Part shown: positions 34,835-43,035 of the stretch, one piece after another
Layout of the letters: each line of letters starts with the position of its first letter
How positions within the stretch are numbered: position 1 is the first letter of the stretch
Assembly (NCBI RefSeq): GCF_003713065.1
Contig: NZ_CP033433.1
Span: forward strand, 1,709,001-1,773,000
Source of the DNA: Cohnella candidum
GTDB lineage: Bacteria; Bacillota; Bacilli; Paenibacillales; Paenibacillaceae
Direction: 5' to 3'
Length of the DNA: 64,000 nucleotides
Program-made: the position numbers and the translations under genes
The notes under the pieces: model-generated
The model's database searches: none
Told to the model about the DNA's origin: nothing
The model's input: the letters and a program-made list of their open reading frames with translations, nothing else

Positions 34835-35344
34835 ATGCCGGATTGCAGCTTTCAGGCCTATCGCGCCATCGTTTCGGAGGGCGGCAGAGCCTTCGCCGCC
34901 GCGATGGAATCCGCGGGCTATTCCGTCTTCTATGCGTTCGTGGAAGATTTCCGGACTGCTTTGAGAGAGTATGGAGACGCCGACGCCGAAGCGATCGGCG
35001 GTCTTCTCCGGCGCGCTCGCGCGGATTTTCCGAATCCCGGTCGGTACAGCCCTTCCTGGGATCGCGTTTGGGAGGAATTCCAGGCGATTTATGAGGGCAA
35101 AAACGAGACTTTGTCTTCCATACCGCCAAGCGAGCGCGACGGGGAATGGCAGGTGCTGATCGACAATCCGCTTACTCCGCTTCAGGTTGCCTGTCACCCC
35201 GGCCTCTCCTTTCACGACGCCGCTTATTTGTACGCCTATTTTCAAATCGACCTCAAGCCCAATGAGTTTTTAAAGCTGCAGAAAGTAGTCAACGCGGCGG
35301 TGACCACGGGCAAGAAAGAAGCGACGATATTCCCGAACTATTGA
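34835..35344 (+). CDS. Conserved hypothetical protein
   Basis: A 169-residue soluble protein, not recognised. It has a helical N-terminal half (FAAAMESAGYSVFYAFVEDF), an acidic middle and a C-terminal part with NPLTPLQVACHPGLSFHDAAYLYAYF. No membrane helix, signal peptide or clear catalytic motif. Start ATG has GGAGAG about 11 bases upstream. A possible promoter is TTGCAT (34715-34720), 17 bp, TAAAAT (34738-34743). It stands alone, divergent from the 34148 gene, and ends at a strong terminator. Confidence 0.72.
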   Translation: MPDCSFQAYRAIVSEGGRAFAAAMESAGYSVFYAFVEDFRTALREYGDADAEAIGGLLRRARADFPNPGRYSPSWDRVWEEFQAIYEGKNETLSSIPPSERDGEWQVLIDNPLTPLQVACHPGLSFHDAAYLYAYFQIDLKPNEFLKLQKVVNAAVTTGKKEATIFPNY

Positions 35345-35360
35345 ACGCATCGAAATAAGC

Positions 35361-35396
35361 AAACCCCCGGATCGTTGTCATGCGATCCGGGGGTTT
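35361..35396. terminator. Bidirectional terminator hairpin
   Basis: A 14-bp perfect stem (AAACCCCCGGATCG and its complement) around an 8-base loop, between convergent genes ending at 35344 and 35399. Confidence 0.9.
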
Positions 35397-35398
35397 GT

Positions 35399-35710
35399 TC
35401 ATTCGCCGCGGGAATCCGCGAAACTTGCGCTTAATTGATTGTCGTTCCAGAACACCTGACGTCGCGGGTCGTTGCGGAGCTTCACGTTCGCCATCTTGGC
35501 ATGGTGTTCGGTCAATGCCTCAGGCTCCCATGCCGCTGCGGTATCTCCCGCTTCACCCGCTTGAGCCAGCGATTCACGGATTTCTTCGCCGGTCGGTACA
35601 GTATCCCAGAGAACGACGCCATAGTACGGCAGCCGATATCCGTTGACCTGAGCTCGCGCAAGCAGCCGGCCGGTTCCCGCTTCTCTTAACACATAGGGCA
35701 TGACGGACAT
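35399..35710 (-). CDS. Small hypothetical protein downstream of the oxidoreductase
   Basis: A 103-residue protein of unknown family. It probably starts at MPYVLREAGTGRLLARA (third internal Met choice at residue 4) or at the ATG at 35710. Sequence suggests a beta-rich N-terminus (NGYRLPYYGVVLWDT) and a helical, acidic tail. No Cys, signal or membrane helix. It follows the 2-oxoacid oxidoreductase gene by 7 bp, so it is very likely in the same transcript, yet nothing in it shows a role in the enzyme. Confidence 0.65.
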   Translation of the reverse strand: MSVMPYVLREAGTGRLLARAQVNGYRLPYYGVVLWDTVPTGEEIRESLAQAGEAGDTAAAWEPEALTEHHAKMANVKLRNDPRRQVFWNDNQLSASFADSRGE

Positions 35711-35717
35711 CCCAATC

Positions 35718-38027
35718 TTAGAGGTATGGACTTTCGTGTTTGGCTTTCAGCATGCTCCACCGGCGCTCGATCTCGCCTTCGAATTCCCGCAAGGTCTCGG
35801 CGTATTCCGGTTTCGACAGGTGCTTCGTCTTGCCCATCATTTTGAGCCAATCCGAAACGGGGACCCGTTTGCCCTTCTCTTCCGGATTGTACGTGATGGT
35901 CGTGATCCCTTTCTCCACTTCGTAGAGCGGGAAGAAGCAAGAATTCACGGCCTGTTCGATGATCGTCGAGCCGTCCTTGTCTTCCGACAGCCAGTTGAGC
36001 GGGCACGTGATCAGGATTTTGCCGTAGACCATGCCGACGTTCTGCGCGTACCACTGCGCTTTGGCCGCCTTGCGGACCAAATCCTGCGGATTCGCCTCGC
36101 TGCCCGTGAATACGTACGGAATGTTCGTGGCCGCCATGATCTGCGCGGTGTCCTTGTGGTGGAACACCTTGCCGCCTTGCGCTTTGCCGACGTTCGACGT
36201 CGAAGTTCTGTGGCCCATCGGCGTCGAATACGACAGTTGGGCGCCGGTGTTCATGTAACCTTCGTTATCGTATTCCAAAATGATCATGCGGTGGTTCCGA
36301 AGCGCGGCCCCGATGGCCGGGCCCATGCCGATGTCCATGCCGCCGTCTCCGGTTATCATGACGAACGTGAAGTCGTCCTTCAGGCCGAGATGGTCGAGCT
36401 CGCCGCGGCGCTTGCGCTCCTGGAACATTTCCACGACGCCGGACAGCGTGGCCGCCCCGTTTTGGAACAGGTTATGGATGTAGGTCGCTTTATGCGCGGA
36501 GTACGGATACCCCGTCGTCACGACCATCGCGCAGCCGGTATGGAACAGCGCGACGATGTCGCCTTCGATTCCTTTGAAGAACAGCTCCAAACCCGAGAAA
36601 ATGCCGCAGCCCGGACAAGCCCCGTGTCCCGGCGCGATCCGTTTCGGCTTCTTCGTCAAGGAGCGAAGCGGAGGCACGCGGACGTTCAGCTTGCCGGTTT
36701 CCTCGTCCGGCGTGACGGTGATGAGGCCGGTTTTCAGGTCCTCGTATTTCATCGGTTCGATCACGCGTTTGGGTGCTTTGGCCGGATCGCCCGGCGTATG
36801 GCCGTGATAGTCGAACGGTTTCTCGACGTAGCCTTTGGCCGCGGCGTCGATCGCGAATTCGAACAGCTTCAAGCCGTCTTCCGCATAGAAATCTTTGCCT
36901 CCAAGGCCGTAAATGCGGCTGATCACGAGCGTGTCGTGGTTCCGGTACGTTTGCAGCGCCGCCTTGATTTCGTTGACCATGTTGCCGCCGTGCCCGCCGT
37001 ACGAGTCCGCGCGGTCGCCGACCGTGACGGCTTTCACGCCGCGCAGCGCTTCGGCGATCGCCTTGGCCGGAAACGGCCGAATGATGTTCGGCGAGATCGA
37101 GCCGGCTTTGATCCCTTGCTCCCTCAGCTGGTCGACGACGTCCTTGATGATTTCGGCGGACGAGTTGAGCAGGAACACCGCGACCTCGGCGTCTTCCATC
37201 CGGTACAGGTCGAGGATCGGATAATCGCGTCCCGTCAGTTCGGCGTATTCCTGGCGAATCCGGTCGTAGACGGCTTCCGCGTTATACATGGCCATCGATT
37301 GCTGATAGCAGTTATTGATGTAATCGGGTTCGTTCATGTACGGGCCGACGGTAATCGGATTGTTCCGGTCCAGGACGTGCACGAAGCCTTCCGGAGGATG
37401 CTCGCCCACGAACTTCTGCACGTCTTCGCGGTTGGCGAACGTATGGACGCGGCGTTTCTGATGGCTGGTAAAGTAGCCGTCCGAAGCGACGAGCACCGGC
37501 AGGCGCACTTCCGGGTCTTCCGCCAGCTTCAGCGCGATGATGTTCATGTCGTACACGGCTTGCGGATCCCGGCAAAGCACGATCGGCCAGCCGGTGTTGA
37601 GCGCGAAGTACAAGTCGGAATGGTCGCCGTGAATGTCGAGCGGCCCGGATACAGACCGGCAGACGAGGTTCATGACCATCGGGAAACGCGTGCCGGACTG
37701 CACCGGCATTTGTTCGAGCATGTACAGATAGCCGTTCGCGCTCGTCGCGTTGAACACGCGCCCTCCCGCCGTGGAAGCGCCGTAGCAGACGCCCGCCGAG
37801 CCGTGCTCGCCGTCGGCCGGGATCAGGACGATGTCGTGCTGCCCGTTCGCTTTCATCAAATCCAGGAACTGCGCCACCTCGGTCGACGGCGAAATCGGAA
37901 AATAACCCATGATGTGGTAGTTGATCTGGTGTGCGGCGTATGCGGCCATTTCGTTGCCGGATTCATAGACGATGCGCTGCTCCACGGTGCCGGCGGAGCC
38001 CATTTCCTTGCGAATGTCGATCGCCAT
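35718..38027 (-). CDS. 2-oxoacid:ferredoxin oxidoreductase, fused alpha-beta subunit
   Basis: A 769-residue fusion. The N-terminal part (about 30-410) is the alpha subunit: NEMAAYAAHQINYHIMGYFPISPSTE, ADGEHGSAGVCYGAS and a receptor-like FPMVMNLVCRSVSGPLDIHGDHSD. The C-terminal part (about 460-769) is the TPP-binding beta subunit: GHGACPGCGIFSG (Cys ligands for an iron-sulfur cluster), VITGDGGMDIGMGPAI and DNEGYMNTGAQLS. The enzyme decarboxylates pyruvate or another 2-oxoacid to acyl-CoA and passes electrons to ferredoxin. The gamma-delta fusion lies 40 bp upstream. Alpha and beta are usually separate chains, so the fusion is a compact form. Confidence 0.92.
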   Translation of the reverse strand: MAIDIRKEMGSAGTVEQRIVYESGNEMAAYAAHQINYHIMGYFPISPSTEVAQFLDLMKANGQHDIVLIPADGEHGSAGVCYGASTAGGRVFNATSANGYLYMLEQMPVQSGTRFPMVMNLVCRSVSGPLDIHGDHSDLYFALNTGWPIVLCRDPQAVYDMNIIALKLAEDPEVRLPVLVASDGYFTSHQKRRVHTFANREDVQKFVGEHPPEGFVHVLDRNNPITVGPYMNEPDYINNCYQQSMAMYNAEAVYDRIRQEYAELTGRDYPILDLYRMEDAEVAVFLLNSSAEIIKDVVDQLREQGIKAGSISPNIIRPFPAKAIAEALRGVKAVTVGDRADSYGGHGGNMVNEIKAALQTYRNHDTLVISRIYGLGGKDFYAEDGLKLFEFAIDAAAKGYVEKPFDYHGHTPGDPAKAPKRVIEPMKYEDLKTGLITVTPDEETGKLNVRVPPLRSLTKKPKRIAPGHGACPGCGIFSGLELFFKGIEGDIVALFHTGCAMVVTTGYPYSAHKATYIHNLFQNGAATLSGVVEMFQERKRRGELDHLGLKDDFTFVMITGDGGMDIGMGPAIGAALRNHRMIILEYDNEGYMNTGAQLSYSTPMGHRTSTSNVGKAQGGKVFHHKDTAQIMAATNIPYVFTGSEANPQDLVRKAAKAQWYAQNVGMVYGKILITCPLNWLSEDKDGSTIIEQAVNSCFFPLYEVEKGITTITYNPEEKGKRVPVSDWLKMMGKTKHLSKPEYAETLREFEGEIERRWSMLKAKHESPYL

Positions 38028-38067
38028 TGTGCCTTTCCCCTCTCCTCATCCCATGACAGGTATCTAA

Positions 38068-39072
38068 TCAGAGCGCCAAATCGAACCGATGCGCCACCCG
38101 GTGGTTTTCCGCGTAGCCCGCTTCCTCCAGCTCGCTGGACAATGCTTCGGTCGGACAGGCTTGCACGCACTTCAGGCAGCCTTTGCAATATTGATAATCT
38201 ATGCCTTGCAGGAACATCTGGGGACGGCCCTTCTTGTCGGGCAGCTCCTCCCAGACGAAGCAGAAGTCGGGACAGACGTTGTCGCAGGCGGCGCAGTGGA
38301 TGCATTTGTCGTCGTCGAAATGCGGCATCATGCCCGCCCGGGAAATGCTCAGGTCTTTCAGGATGCTGTTGCCGGGATTCGTGATGACGCCTCCGATCGG
38401 CTGGGTCTCGTATCCCAGAACCGGCGTGTCCATCCGGACGAAGTCCGGCATCTTGTCTCCCTCGGCCAGCGCGAACGTCTGGAACTTGACCTCGTCGTAG
38501 CCGCGCTGAAACGTGTTCAGCGCCGGCTGCACGGCGCCGGGGTATTTCTTCTCCAGCGACTTGCGGACGACGCCTTTCATGAATTCGGGATCGAGGAATT
38601 CGCAAAGCCGGAACAGTCCGCCGAGCATCGCCATGTTGACCCGGTTGTTCTCGGCGAGCGAGATGCCGGTCGCGTCGACGACGGCGATGATGCCGCCTTT
38701 CAATTTCAATTGCTCTTTCAGCTCTTCGGGAGATTTCTTCGAGTTAACGAGCACGATGCTGTCCTCGTAGATGCCCGAAATGACGTTCACCGTTTTGGAC
38801 AGGTTTTCGTGGAAAATGCCGACCACGTGGGGACGTTCCACCGGGGAAGTGTCGCGGATCCTGGCGTCCGCGTCGCAGAAGCGGATGTGCGCCTTGACCG
38901 GAGAACCTTTTTTCTCGGAACCGTAAGAACTGAAGCTGACGCCGTTCAAGCCGACGCCCATGACGCCCGCTTCCGCGAGCATTTTGCCGGCGAGGTTGGC
39001 CCCCAGCCCTCCGATCGACTCCAAGCGGATTTCGAAAAAGCCAAGCTCGTTCAGTTTGGGTAACTGCACCAT
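38068..39072 (-). CDS. 2-oxoacid:ferredoxin oxidoreductase, fused gamma-delta subunit
   Basis: A 334-residue fusion. The N-terminal gamma domain (about 8-190) shows FEIRLESIGGLGANLAGKMLAEAG and VSFSSYGSEKKGSPV; the C-terminal delta part has two 4Fe-4S motifs, CIHCAACDNVCP and CKGCLKCVQACP, for electron transfer to ferredoxin. The frame is open to 39174, but ATG 39072 with an AAAGGGG site starts the gamma fold. First gene of the operon with the alpha-beta fusion; together they give a complete enzyme from only two genes. The 140-bp upstream region is AT-rich, with no promoter I can set firmly. Confidence 0.9.
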   Translation of the reverse strand: MVQLPKLNELGFFEIRLESIGGLGANLAGKMLAEAGVMGVGLNGVSFSSYGSEKKGSPVKAHIRFCDADARIRDTSPVERPHVVGIFHENLSKTVNVISGIYEDSIVLVNSKKSPEELKEQLKLKGGIIAVVDATGISLAENNRVNMAMLGGLFRLCEFLDPEFMKGVVRKSLEKKYPGAVQPALNTFQRGYDEVKFQTFALAEGDKMPDFVRMDTPVLGYETQPIGGVITNPGNSILKDLSISRAGMMPHFDDDKCIHCAACDNVCPDFCFVWEELPDKKGRPQMFLQGIDYQYCKGCLKCVQACPTEALSSELEEAGYAENHRVAHRFDLAL

Positions 39073-39213
39073 GCTGCCTTGTCGTCCCCTTTCCGGATAA
39101 AGTGAGCGTCGAATGCCGTGTAAAGAGTGGTTGAAATATTTATAATTTCGAGATAATTTGCAAAATTCCTGCAACGAAGGGTAAAAAACGGCAAACGCTT
39201 ACTTGCCTGTCTC

Positions 39214-40134
39214 TTAAATTCTCAGGCTGTCTTGCAGCTGTTTAAGCTCCTTCCACCCGATCATCCGGATCTGTTCTTCCCGCAGCACAGATTGGACGTC
39301 GGGGTCCCGCCAAAATCGGATTTCCATCCCCCTCTTCTCGGGATGAAGGTGGAAAGATCGCAATTCGTCCGTCACGCGTGCCGGATGGGAGATCCACTCC
39401 GTGACGCCGGGGAGCAGTGCCCGCAGCAGCCCGATTCCTTCCGCTTTCACATCGTCGTAAGACTCGCCCGGAAGAAGCCGGTACTCAGGTCCGGTTATAT
39501 AATCGGGAAGCACGATTCCTCGGTCTTCGGCCTCTCTTGCTCGGCGTTTCGCTCTTTCCTGAACCTCCGGGGGAATTTGCCGGCCGCCGACCGGAATCAG
39601 CTTGCGGGGAAGGCGGAACGGCAAGCCGTATTTGGCGCATACATCGTAGGCAACGTGGAGCAAATCTTTGCCGGATACGATTCCGTATAAGCTGCCCATG
39701 TGGTTATCCGCATGCGTCAACGCGATCCCCGCGGCGAGCGCCGCTTCGGTCTGGGCGATCAATTCGCCGCGCACCTCTTCGGGGTCGGCTCGCCTCTCCG
39801 TTTCTTCGGGTGTCTGGGGGAACCAGCCGTCCTTGCCGGTCAGCGTAGCGGATGCACGATTGCGGACGAGAGGTCCCCATCGGTAGTGCGGCCACTCGCT
39901 CGTCAGCGTCCAATGGACGCCGATATCGACATCCGGCATCGAGGCGATCCGTTCCGCCGCTTCCGCGGACCAAGGACAATTCATCATGATGGTGGCGGAC
40001 GAAACCGCCCCCTCTTCAAGCAAATCGAATACGCCGTCGTTCGCGGCTTTCGCCAGTCCCAGGTCGTCGGCGTTGACGATCAGCAGCTTCTCTTCTTTGC
40101 CGTAGCCCAATCTCTCCGATGTGTTCACGCGCAC
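39214..40134 (-). CDS. YdjC/ChbG-like carbohydrate deacetylase
   Basis: A 306-residue metal-dependent deacetylase of the YdjC family. Metal and catalytic residues are visible in LLIVNADDLGLAKAAN near residue 20, DIGVHWTLTSEW near 72, ALTHADNHMGSLYG near 140 and TEWISHPARV near 245. ChbG removes an acetyl group from chitobiose phosphate; many Firmicute members have other, unknown sugar substrates. Single minus-strand gene 102 bp downstream of the SDR gene, from which it is separated by a hairpin, so probably its own transcript. Confidence 0.88.
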   Translation of the reverse strand: MRVNTSERLGYGKEEKLLIVNADDLGLAKAANDGVFDLLEEGAVSSATIMMNCPWSAEAAERIASMPDVDIGVHWTLTSEWPHYRWGPLVRNRASATLTGKDGWFPQTPEETERRADPEEVRGELIAQTEAALAAGIALTHADNHMGSLYGIVSGKDLLHVAYDVCAKYGLPFRLPRKLIPVGGRQIPPEVQERAKRRAREAEDRGIVLPDYITGPEYRLLPGESYDDVKAEGIGLLRALLPGVTEWISHPARVTDELRSFHLHPEKRGMEIRFWRDPDVQSVLREEQIRMIGWKELKQLQDSLRI

Positions 40135-40193
40135 CGCCTCCTCTCTACATTGTATGACGGCGGATGCCCGCCCTTGCCAAGCGGTTGGAGCGC

Positions 40194-40231
40194 AAAAAAG
40201 CAGCCTGCCCGGGTACCGGACAGACTGCTTT
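40194..40231 (-). terminator. Rho-independent terminator
   Basis: A stem with two internal mismatches (AAGCAG.CTG.CCGG against CCGG.CAG.CTGCTT) and a run of six T on the minus strand; it closes the MOSC-SDR unit. Confidence 0.7.
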
Positions 40232-40236
40232 CGAAC

Positions 40237-40983
40237 TCAAGGAACGTAAATCATTTTCCGCGTCATGCCGCCGTCCACGACCAGGTCGATGCCCGTGACG
40301 AAATCGTTCTCCGGATCGGTCAGGTAGAAGCACGCCCGGACGATGTCGTCCGGCTTGCCGACCCGTCCGGCGGGATGCTGCGTGTGATCTTCCGGGCGAA
40401 GCGCATCGTAATCCCCCGTCTCGATCCAGCCGGGACTGATCGCGTTGACGCGGATGCCGTATTCGCCGAGAGAAAGCGCAAGGGCGTGCGTCAGCGACGC
40501 GATGCCTCCTTTGGAAGCGGCATACGCCTCCGAGTGGGGTTCGGACTGAAGGTGGCGCGTGGACGCGATGTTCACGATCGCGCCTTTACGGCCCTGCTCC
40601 TTCATTCTTATGGCGGCCTCCCGGGAACACAGGAACGTGCCTCGCAAATTCGTGTTCAGCACGCCGTCCCATTCCTCGACCGTCAGCTCGAGCGGCGATT
40701 TCCACACGCCGTAGCCGGCGTTGTTGATCAGAATGTCGATTCCGCCGCATTCCGCTTCCGCTTCTTCGAACAAGGCGGGAACGGCCGCCGCATCCCGCAA
40801 GTCCGCCTGTCGATAGCGAATGCGGCCACCGGCAAGCCGAACCTCTTCGGCAAGTTCCTCTCCTTCAACACCGTGCAGGCTCGTGGCGTACACGTTGGCG
40901 CCTTTAGCGGCGTATGCGCGGCACAAATGGCGTCCGATACCGCCCGCCGCTCCCGTGATCACGACGGTCAACCCTTCGAACAT
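40237..40983 (-). CDS. Short-chain dehydrogenase/reductase
   Basis: A 248-residue classical SDR. Cofactor loop VITGAAGGIGRHL at residues 8-20, NNAGYGVWKS near 87, catalytic Ser in NIASTRHLQSE and Tyr/Lys in AYAASKGG near 152, VNAISPGWIETG near 183. It probably reduces or oxidises a sugar or acyl substrate with NAD(P)H. The frame opens at 41028; ATG 40983 begins the fold. It lies 7 bp behind the MOSC gene, so they form one unit. Confidence 0.9.
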   Translation of the reverse strand: MFEGLTVVITGAAGGIGRHLCRAYAAKGANVYATSLHGVEGEELAEEVRLAGGRIRYRQADLRDAAAVPALFEEAEAECGGIDILINNAGYGVWKSPLELTVEEWDGVLNTNLRGTFLCSREAAIRMKEQGRKGAIVNIASTRHLQSEPHSEAYAASKGGIASLTHALALSLGEYGIRVNAISPGWIETGDYDALRPEDHTQHPAGRVGKPDDIVRACFYLTDPENDFVTGIDLVVDGGMTRKMIYVP

Positions 40984-40990
40984 GCTGCGT

Positions 40991-41671
40991 TCAGCTCCCT
41001 GTCTGAAGTCTGGCGAGCCGGCTTGCAAGCGGCGTTTTCCAACTCGTCGCGAGTACGTCTTCGAGCGCGAGCAACGCGCGGATGCCTTCCTGATCGTTCC
41101 GATCCCTATGCATGACTCGGTTCGCTTCGGCCACGGTGACGCTTGAGGGATGGCGCCGTTCCAAGGTCATGACGTCACCGGCCCGGATTTCGCCTTCCTC
41201 CAGCACCCGAAAATAAAAGCCGGTCGCCCCTCTCTGGGTCACGAGCGCCGGCAGTTCGTCGAGCCCCCACTTCATGGCCAGCTTCCAACACGGCACGCGG
41301 GGCTGGCTGATTTGAAGCAGGGCCGTACCCGCGCGGAAAACATCCCCTACGCACACATCTTCTTCCCGCAAGCCGCCCACCGTCAGGTTTTCCCCGAATG
41401 CGCCGAACGCCATTTTACGGCCCAGCACGTCTTCCCAATGGGGGTAGTGCGCGTGGCTGTAAACATTAACGGCTTTGTCAGGTCCGCCATGGTGCACGAG
41501 ATCGGCGACTTCGTCACCCGACACGCCGGCCGGACTCACGTGCGCCGCTCCTTCCGCCGGATGCTTGTAAATGCCCGAAACGGCTTCTTTCCCTTTAAAA
41601 GATTCCGTCTTCTTGCGCCCGACATTCACCGAAAGAATCGGCCATGAAGGGACAGTATCGTTCTCGGTCAT
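40991..41671 (-). CDS. MOSC-domain protein (YiiM-like)
   Basis: A 226-residue MOSC protein. ILSVNVGRKKTESFKGKEAVSGIYK at the start, VSGDEVADLVHHGGPDKAVNVY near 48, FGENLTVGGLREEDV near 90 and ISQPRVPCWKLAMKW near 120 with the conserved Cys that can bind molybdenum cofactor. YiiM of Escherichia coli reduces N-hydroxylated compounds such as 6-hydroxylaminopurine. The frame is open to 41848; ATG 41671 has GGAGGAA seven bases upstream. First gene of a pair with the SDR. Confidence 0.9.
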   Translation of the reverse strand: MTENDTVPSWPILSVNVGRKKTESFKGKEAVSGIYKHPAEGAAHVSPAGVSGDEVADLVHHGGPDKAVNVYSHAHYPHWEDVLGRKMAFGAFGENLTVGGLREEDVCVGDVFRAGTALLQISQPRVPCWKLAMKWGLDELPALVTQRGATGFYFRVLEEGEIRAGDVMTLERRHPSSVTVAEANRVMHRDRNDQEGIRALLALEDVLATSWKTPLASRLARLQTGS

Positions 41672-41761
41672 ATGCGTTCCTCCTGCTCGACAACTCAATG
41701 GGGTATAAGGCCAAGTGACTTTCGCCACGCTAAAGATACTCCCAAGAAAGGAGGTTTTCCG

Positions 41762-41902
41762 ATGACGACATCCAAACGGCGCCGCGAAAGCGCCTGGAAA
41801 GCCCGAAAACAAGCCCAGCACCCGCACGGTAAAGTGCCTTCCCTGCACGGGCTGGCCAATGACGCTGATCCGGAAGGCAAGCCGGATCCGGCGGACGTTT
41901 AA
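41762..41902 (+). CDS. Small basic/acidic protein, 46 residues
   Basis: A 46-residue protein with an Arg/Lys-rich first half (SKRRRESAWKARKQAQ) and an Asp/Pro-rich tail (LANDADPEGKPDPADV). It starts at ATG 41762 directly after AAGAAAGGAGG, one of the best ribosome binding sites in the window. It is divergent from the MOSC gene and its stop overlaps the end of the orphan ATPase gene by 4 bp. No family is recognised. It may be a small nucleic-acid-binding or spore protein; that is speculation. Confidence 0.65.
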   Translation: MTTSKRRRESAWKARKQAQHPHGKVPSLHGLANDADPEGKPDPADV

Positions 41903-42630
41903 TCGTTCAGGCGAAGCTTCTCCGCTGCCGTGAGGCGCCTGCCTTGCACCTGAAGAACCAGCTTGCCGTCCTGAAGGCCCCAGACTTCGTCCGCGAATTT
42001 CTCGGCGAGTTCAAGCCGGTGAAGCGCGGCCACGATCGTGGTCCCCTTCTCGGAACACAGCTTCTTGAGCGTGGCCATCAACTCTTCCGACGTATGCGGA
42101 TCGAGGCCGGAAACGGGCTCGTCCGCGAACACGTAACGGGCCCCGTGCACGAGGGCTCTGGCAATCGCGACGCGTTGGCGTTCGCCTCCGCTCATTTTCT
42201 CCACGGGCCGGTGCGCATGGTCGAGCAAGCCGACCGCCTCGAGCATGTCCATGCCGCCCATGTAATCGTCGCTGCGGACCATGCCCGTAATCCGGCGCCA
42301 CAACGGAGTCTGCTCCGCGTTGCCGATCAGCACGTTTTTCAACGCCGTTTTCTTCTCGAACAAGACCGGGCGCTGCTCCAGATAGGCGATTTGGCGGCGG
42401 AACTTCATCCGCGCGGACCATCCTGCCTTCAAGATATCGACGCCGTCCACTTTATATTCGCCCGCCGACCACCGGTCGCGCAGCGCCAAGCACCGAAGGA
42501 GCGCGGACTTGCCGCTGCCGCTTGCGCCGGCTACCGCGACGAATGTGCCGGGATCGAGCCTTGCGTCGATGCCGTCCAGAATCCTTTTTCCCTCGGGAAG
42601 CCTGCGGTCCAAATCTCGAATGATGATCAT
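41899..42630 (-). CDS. Orphan PhnC-like ABC transporter ATPase
   Basis: A 243-residue ATPase with Walker A GASGSGKSA near residue 36 (the last Ser/Thr is followed by Ala), signature MSGGERQRVAIARALVHG near 143, Walker B YVFADEPVSGLDPHT and switch His in ALHRLELA. The motif order and spacing recall PhnC, the phosphonate importer ATPase, but no permease or binding-protein gene is nearby. It may serve a transporter encoded elsewhere or work with a soluble partner. Start ATG has AAGGAG upstream. It is divergent from the LexA-box promoter 70 bp away. Confidence 0.85.
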   Translation of the reverse strand: MIIIRDLDRRLPEGKRILDGIDARLDPGTFVAVAGASGSGKSALLRCLALRDRWSAGEYKVDGVDILKAGWSARMKFRRQIAYLEQRPVLFEKKTALKNVLIGNAEQTPLWRRITGMVRSDDYMGGMDMLEAVGLLDHAHRPVEKMSGGERQRVAIARALVHGARYVFADEPVSGLDPHTSEELMATLKKLCSEKGTTIVAALHRLELAEKFADEVWGLQDGKLVLQVQGRRLTAAEKLRLND

Positions 42631-42690
42631 AGAAGCGAACGAACTCCTTCTGAAACAAGATAAATCTAGTTTATTTCATTCAGGAACGCC

Positions 42691-42740
42691 TTTCCATACG
42701 AACAAATGTTTGCTATAATGGAAACAGGAACAAATGTTCC
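42691..42740 (+). promoter_or_regulatory. SOS-type promoter with two LexA boxes
   Basis: A perfect match to the Bacillus LexA box consensus CGAACRNRYGTTYG occurs at 42699-42712 (CGAACAAATGTTTG). A second, near-perfect copy with symmetrical arms is at 42727-42740 (GGAACAAATGTTCC). They flank a perfect -10 TATAAT at 42714-42719, with TTTCCA (42691-42696) as a weak -35 at 17 bp. LexA bound here should block the promoter of the 76-residue gene at 42771 until DNA damage. Confidence 0.75.
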
Positions 42741-42770
42741 TACACTTGCTCTCTAAGGTGGGATGATGGA

Positions 42771-43001
42771 ATGGCGAACAGCGAACATTTCCGTTACATG
42801 GAAGCTTCCAAGGGATCCAGGCCGTCAAGGGACTTGACCTTCAAATTTTACACCGACGGTAAATTGGAGATCATCGACAACGACACGGGCAACATGATGA
42901 ACCCCCGCGAGTTGAGCGGGGGCAGCTACGACTTCTATGTCCGCCAGCGGCTGGCGCTCATTAAGCGGGACCTGCAATCCAAAATCGCGAAGTACGCGTA
43001 A
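42771..43001 (+). CDS. Putative LexA-controlled small protein, 76 residues
   Basis: A 76-residue basic protein, not recognised. Composition is mixed: a charged start (SEHFRYMEASKGSRPSRD), a likely beta-hairpin (TFKFYTDGKLEIIDNDTG) and an amphipathic C-terminal helix (YVRQRLALIKRDLQSKIAKYA). There is no membrane segment or LysM domain, so it is not YneA, the usual SOS division inhibitor. It starts at ATG 42771 with AAGGTGG upstream and follows a promoter bearing two LexA boxes by about 30 bp. A terminator closes it, so it is a single-gene unit. Its role in the DNA-damage response is unknown. Confidence 0.75.
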   Translation: MANSEHFRYMEASKGSRPSRDLTFKFYTDGKLEIIDNDTGNMMNPRELSGGSYDFYVRQRLALIKRDLQSKIAKYA

Positions 43002-43012
43002 TCGCGTCTCTC

Positions 43013-43035
43013 CTTGCCGTTACGGCAAGTTTTTG
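43013..43035 (+). terminator. Rho-independent terminator
   Basis: CTTGCCG and CGGCAAG pair around TTA, followed by TTTTTG. It ends the SOS-type gene and overlaps the last codons of the convergent 45-residue gene. Confidence 0.75.

Noticed and set aside
35700-38384. An 894-codon plus-strand frame opposite the 2-oxoacid oxidoreductase
   Set aside because: Low-complexity Arg/Asp/His shadow with no recognisable domain; the minus strand encodes a clear enzyme.
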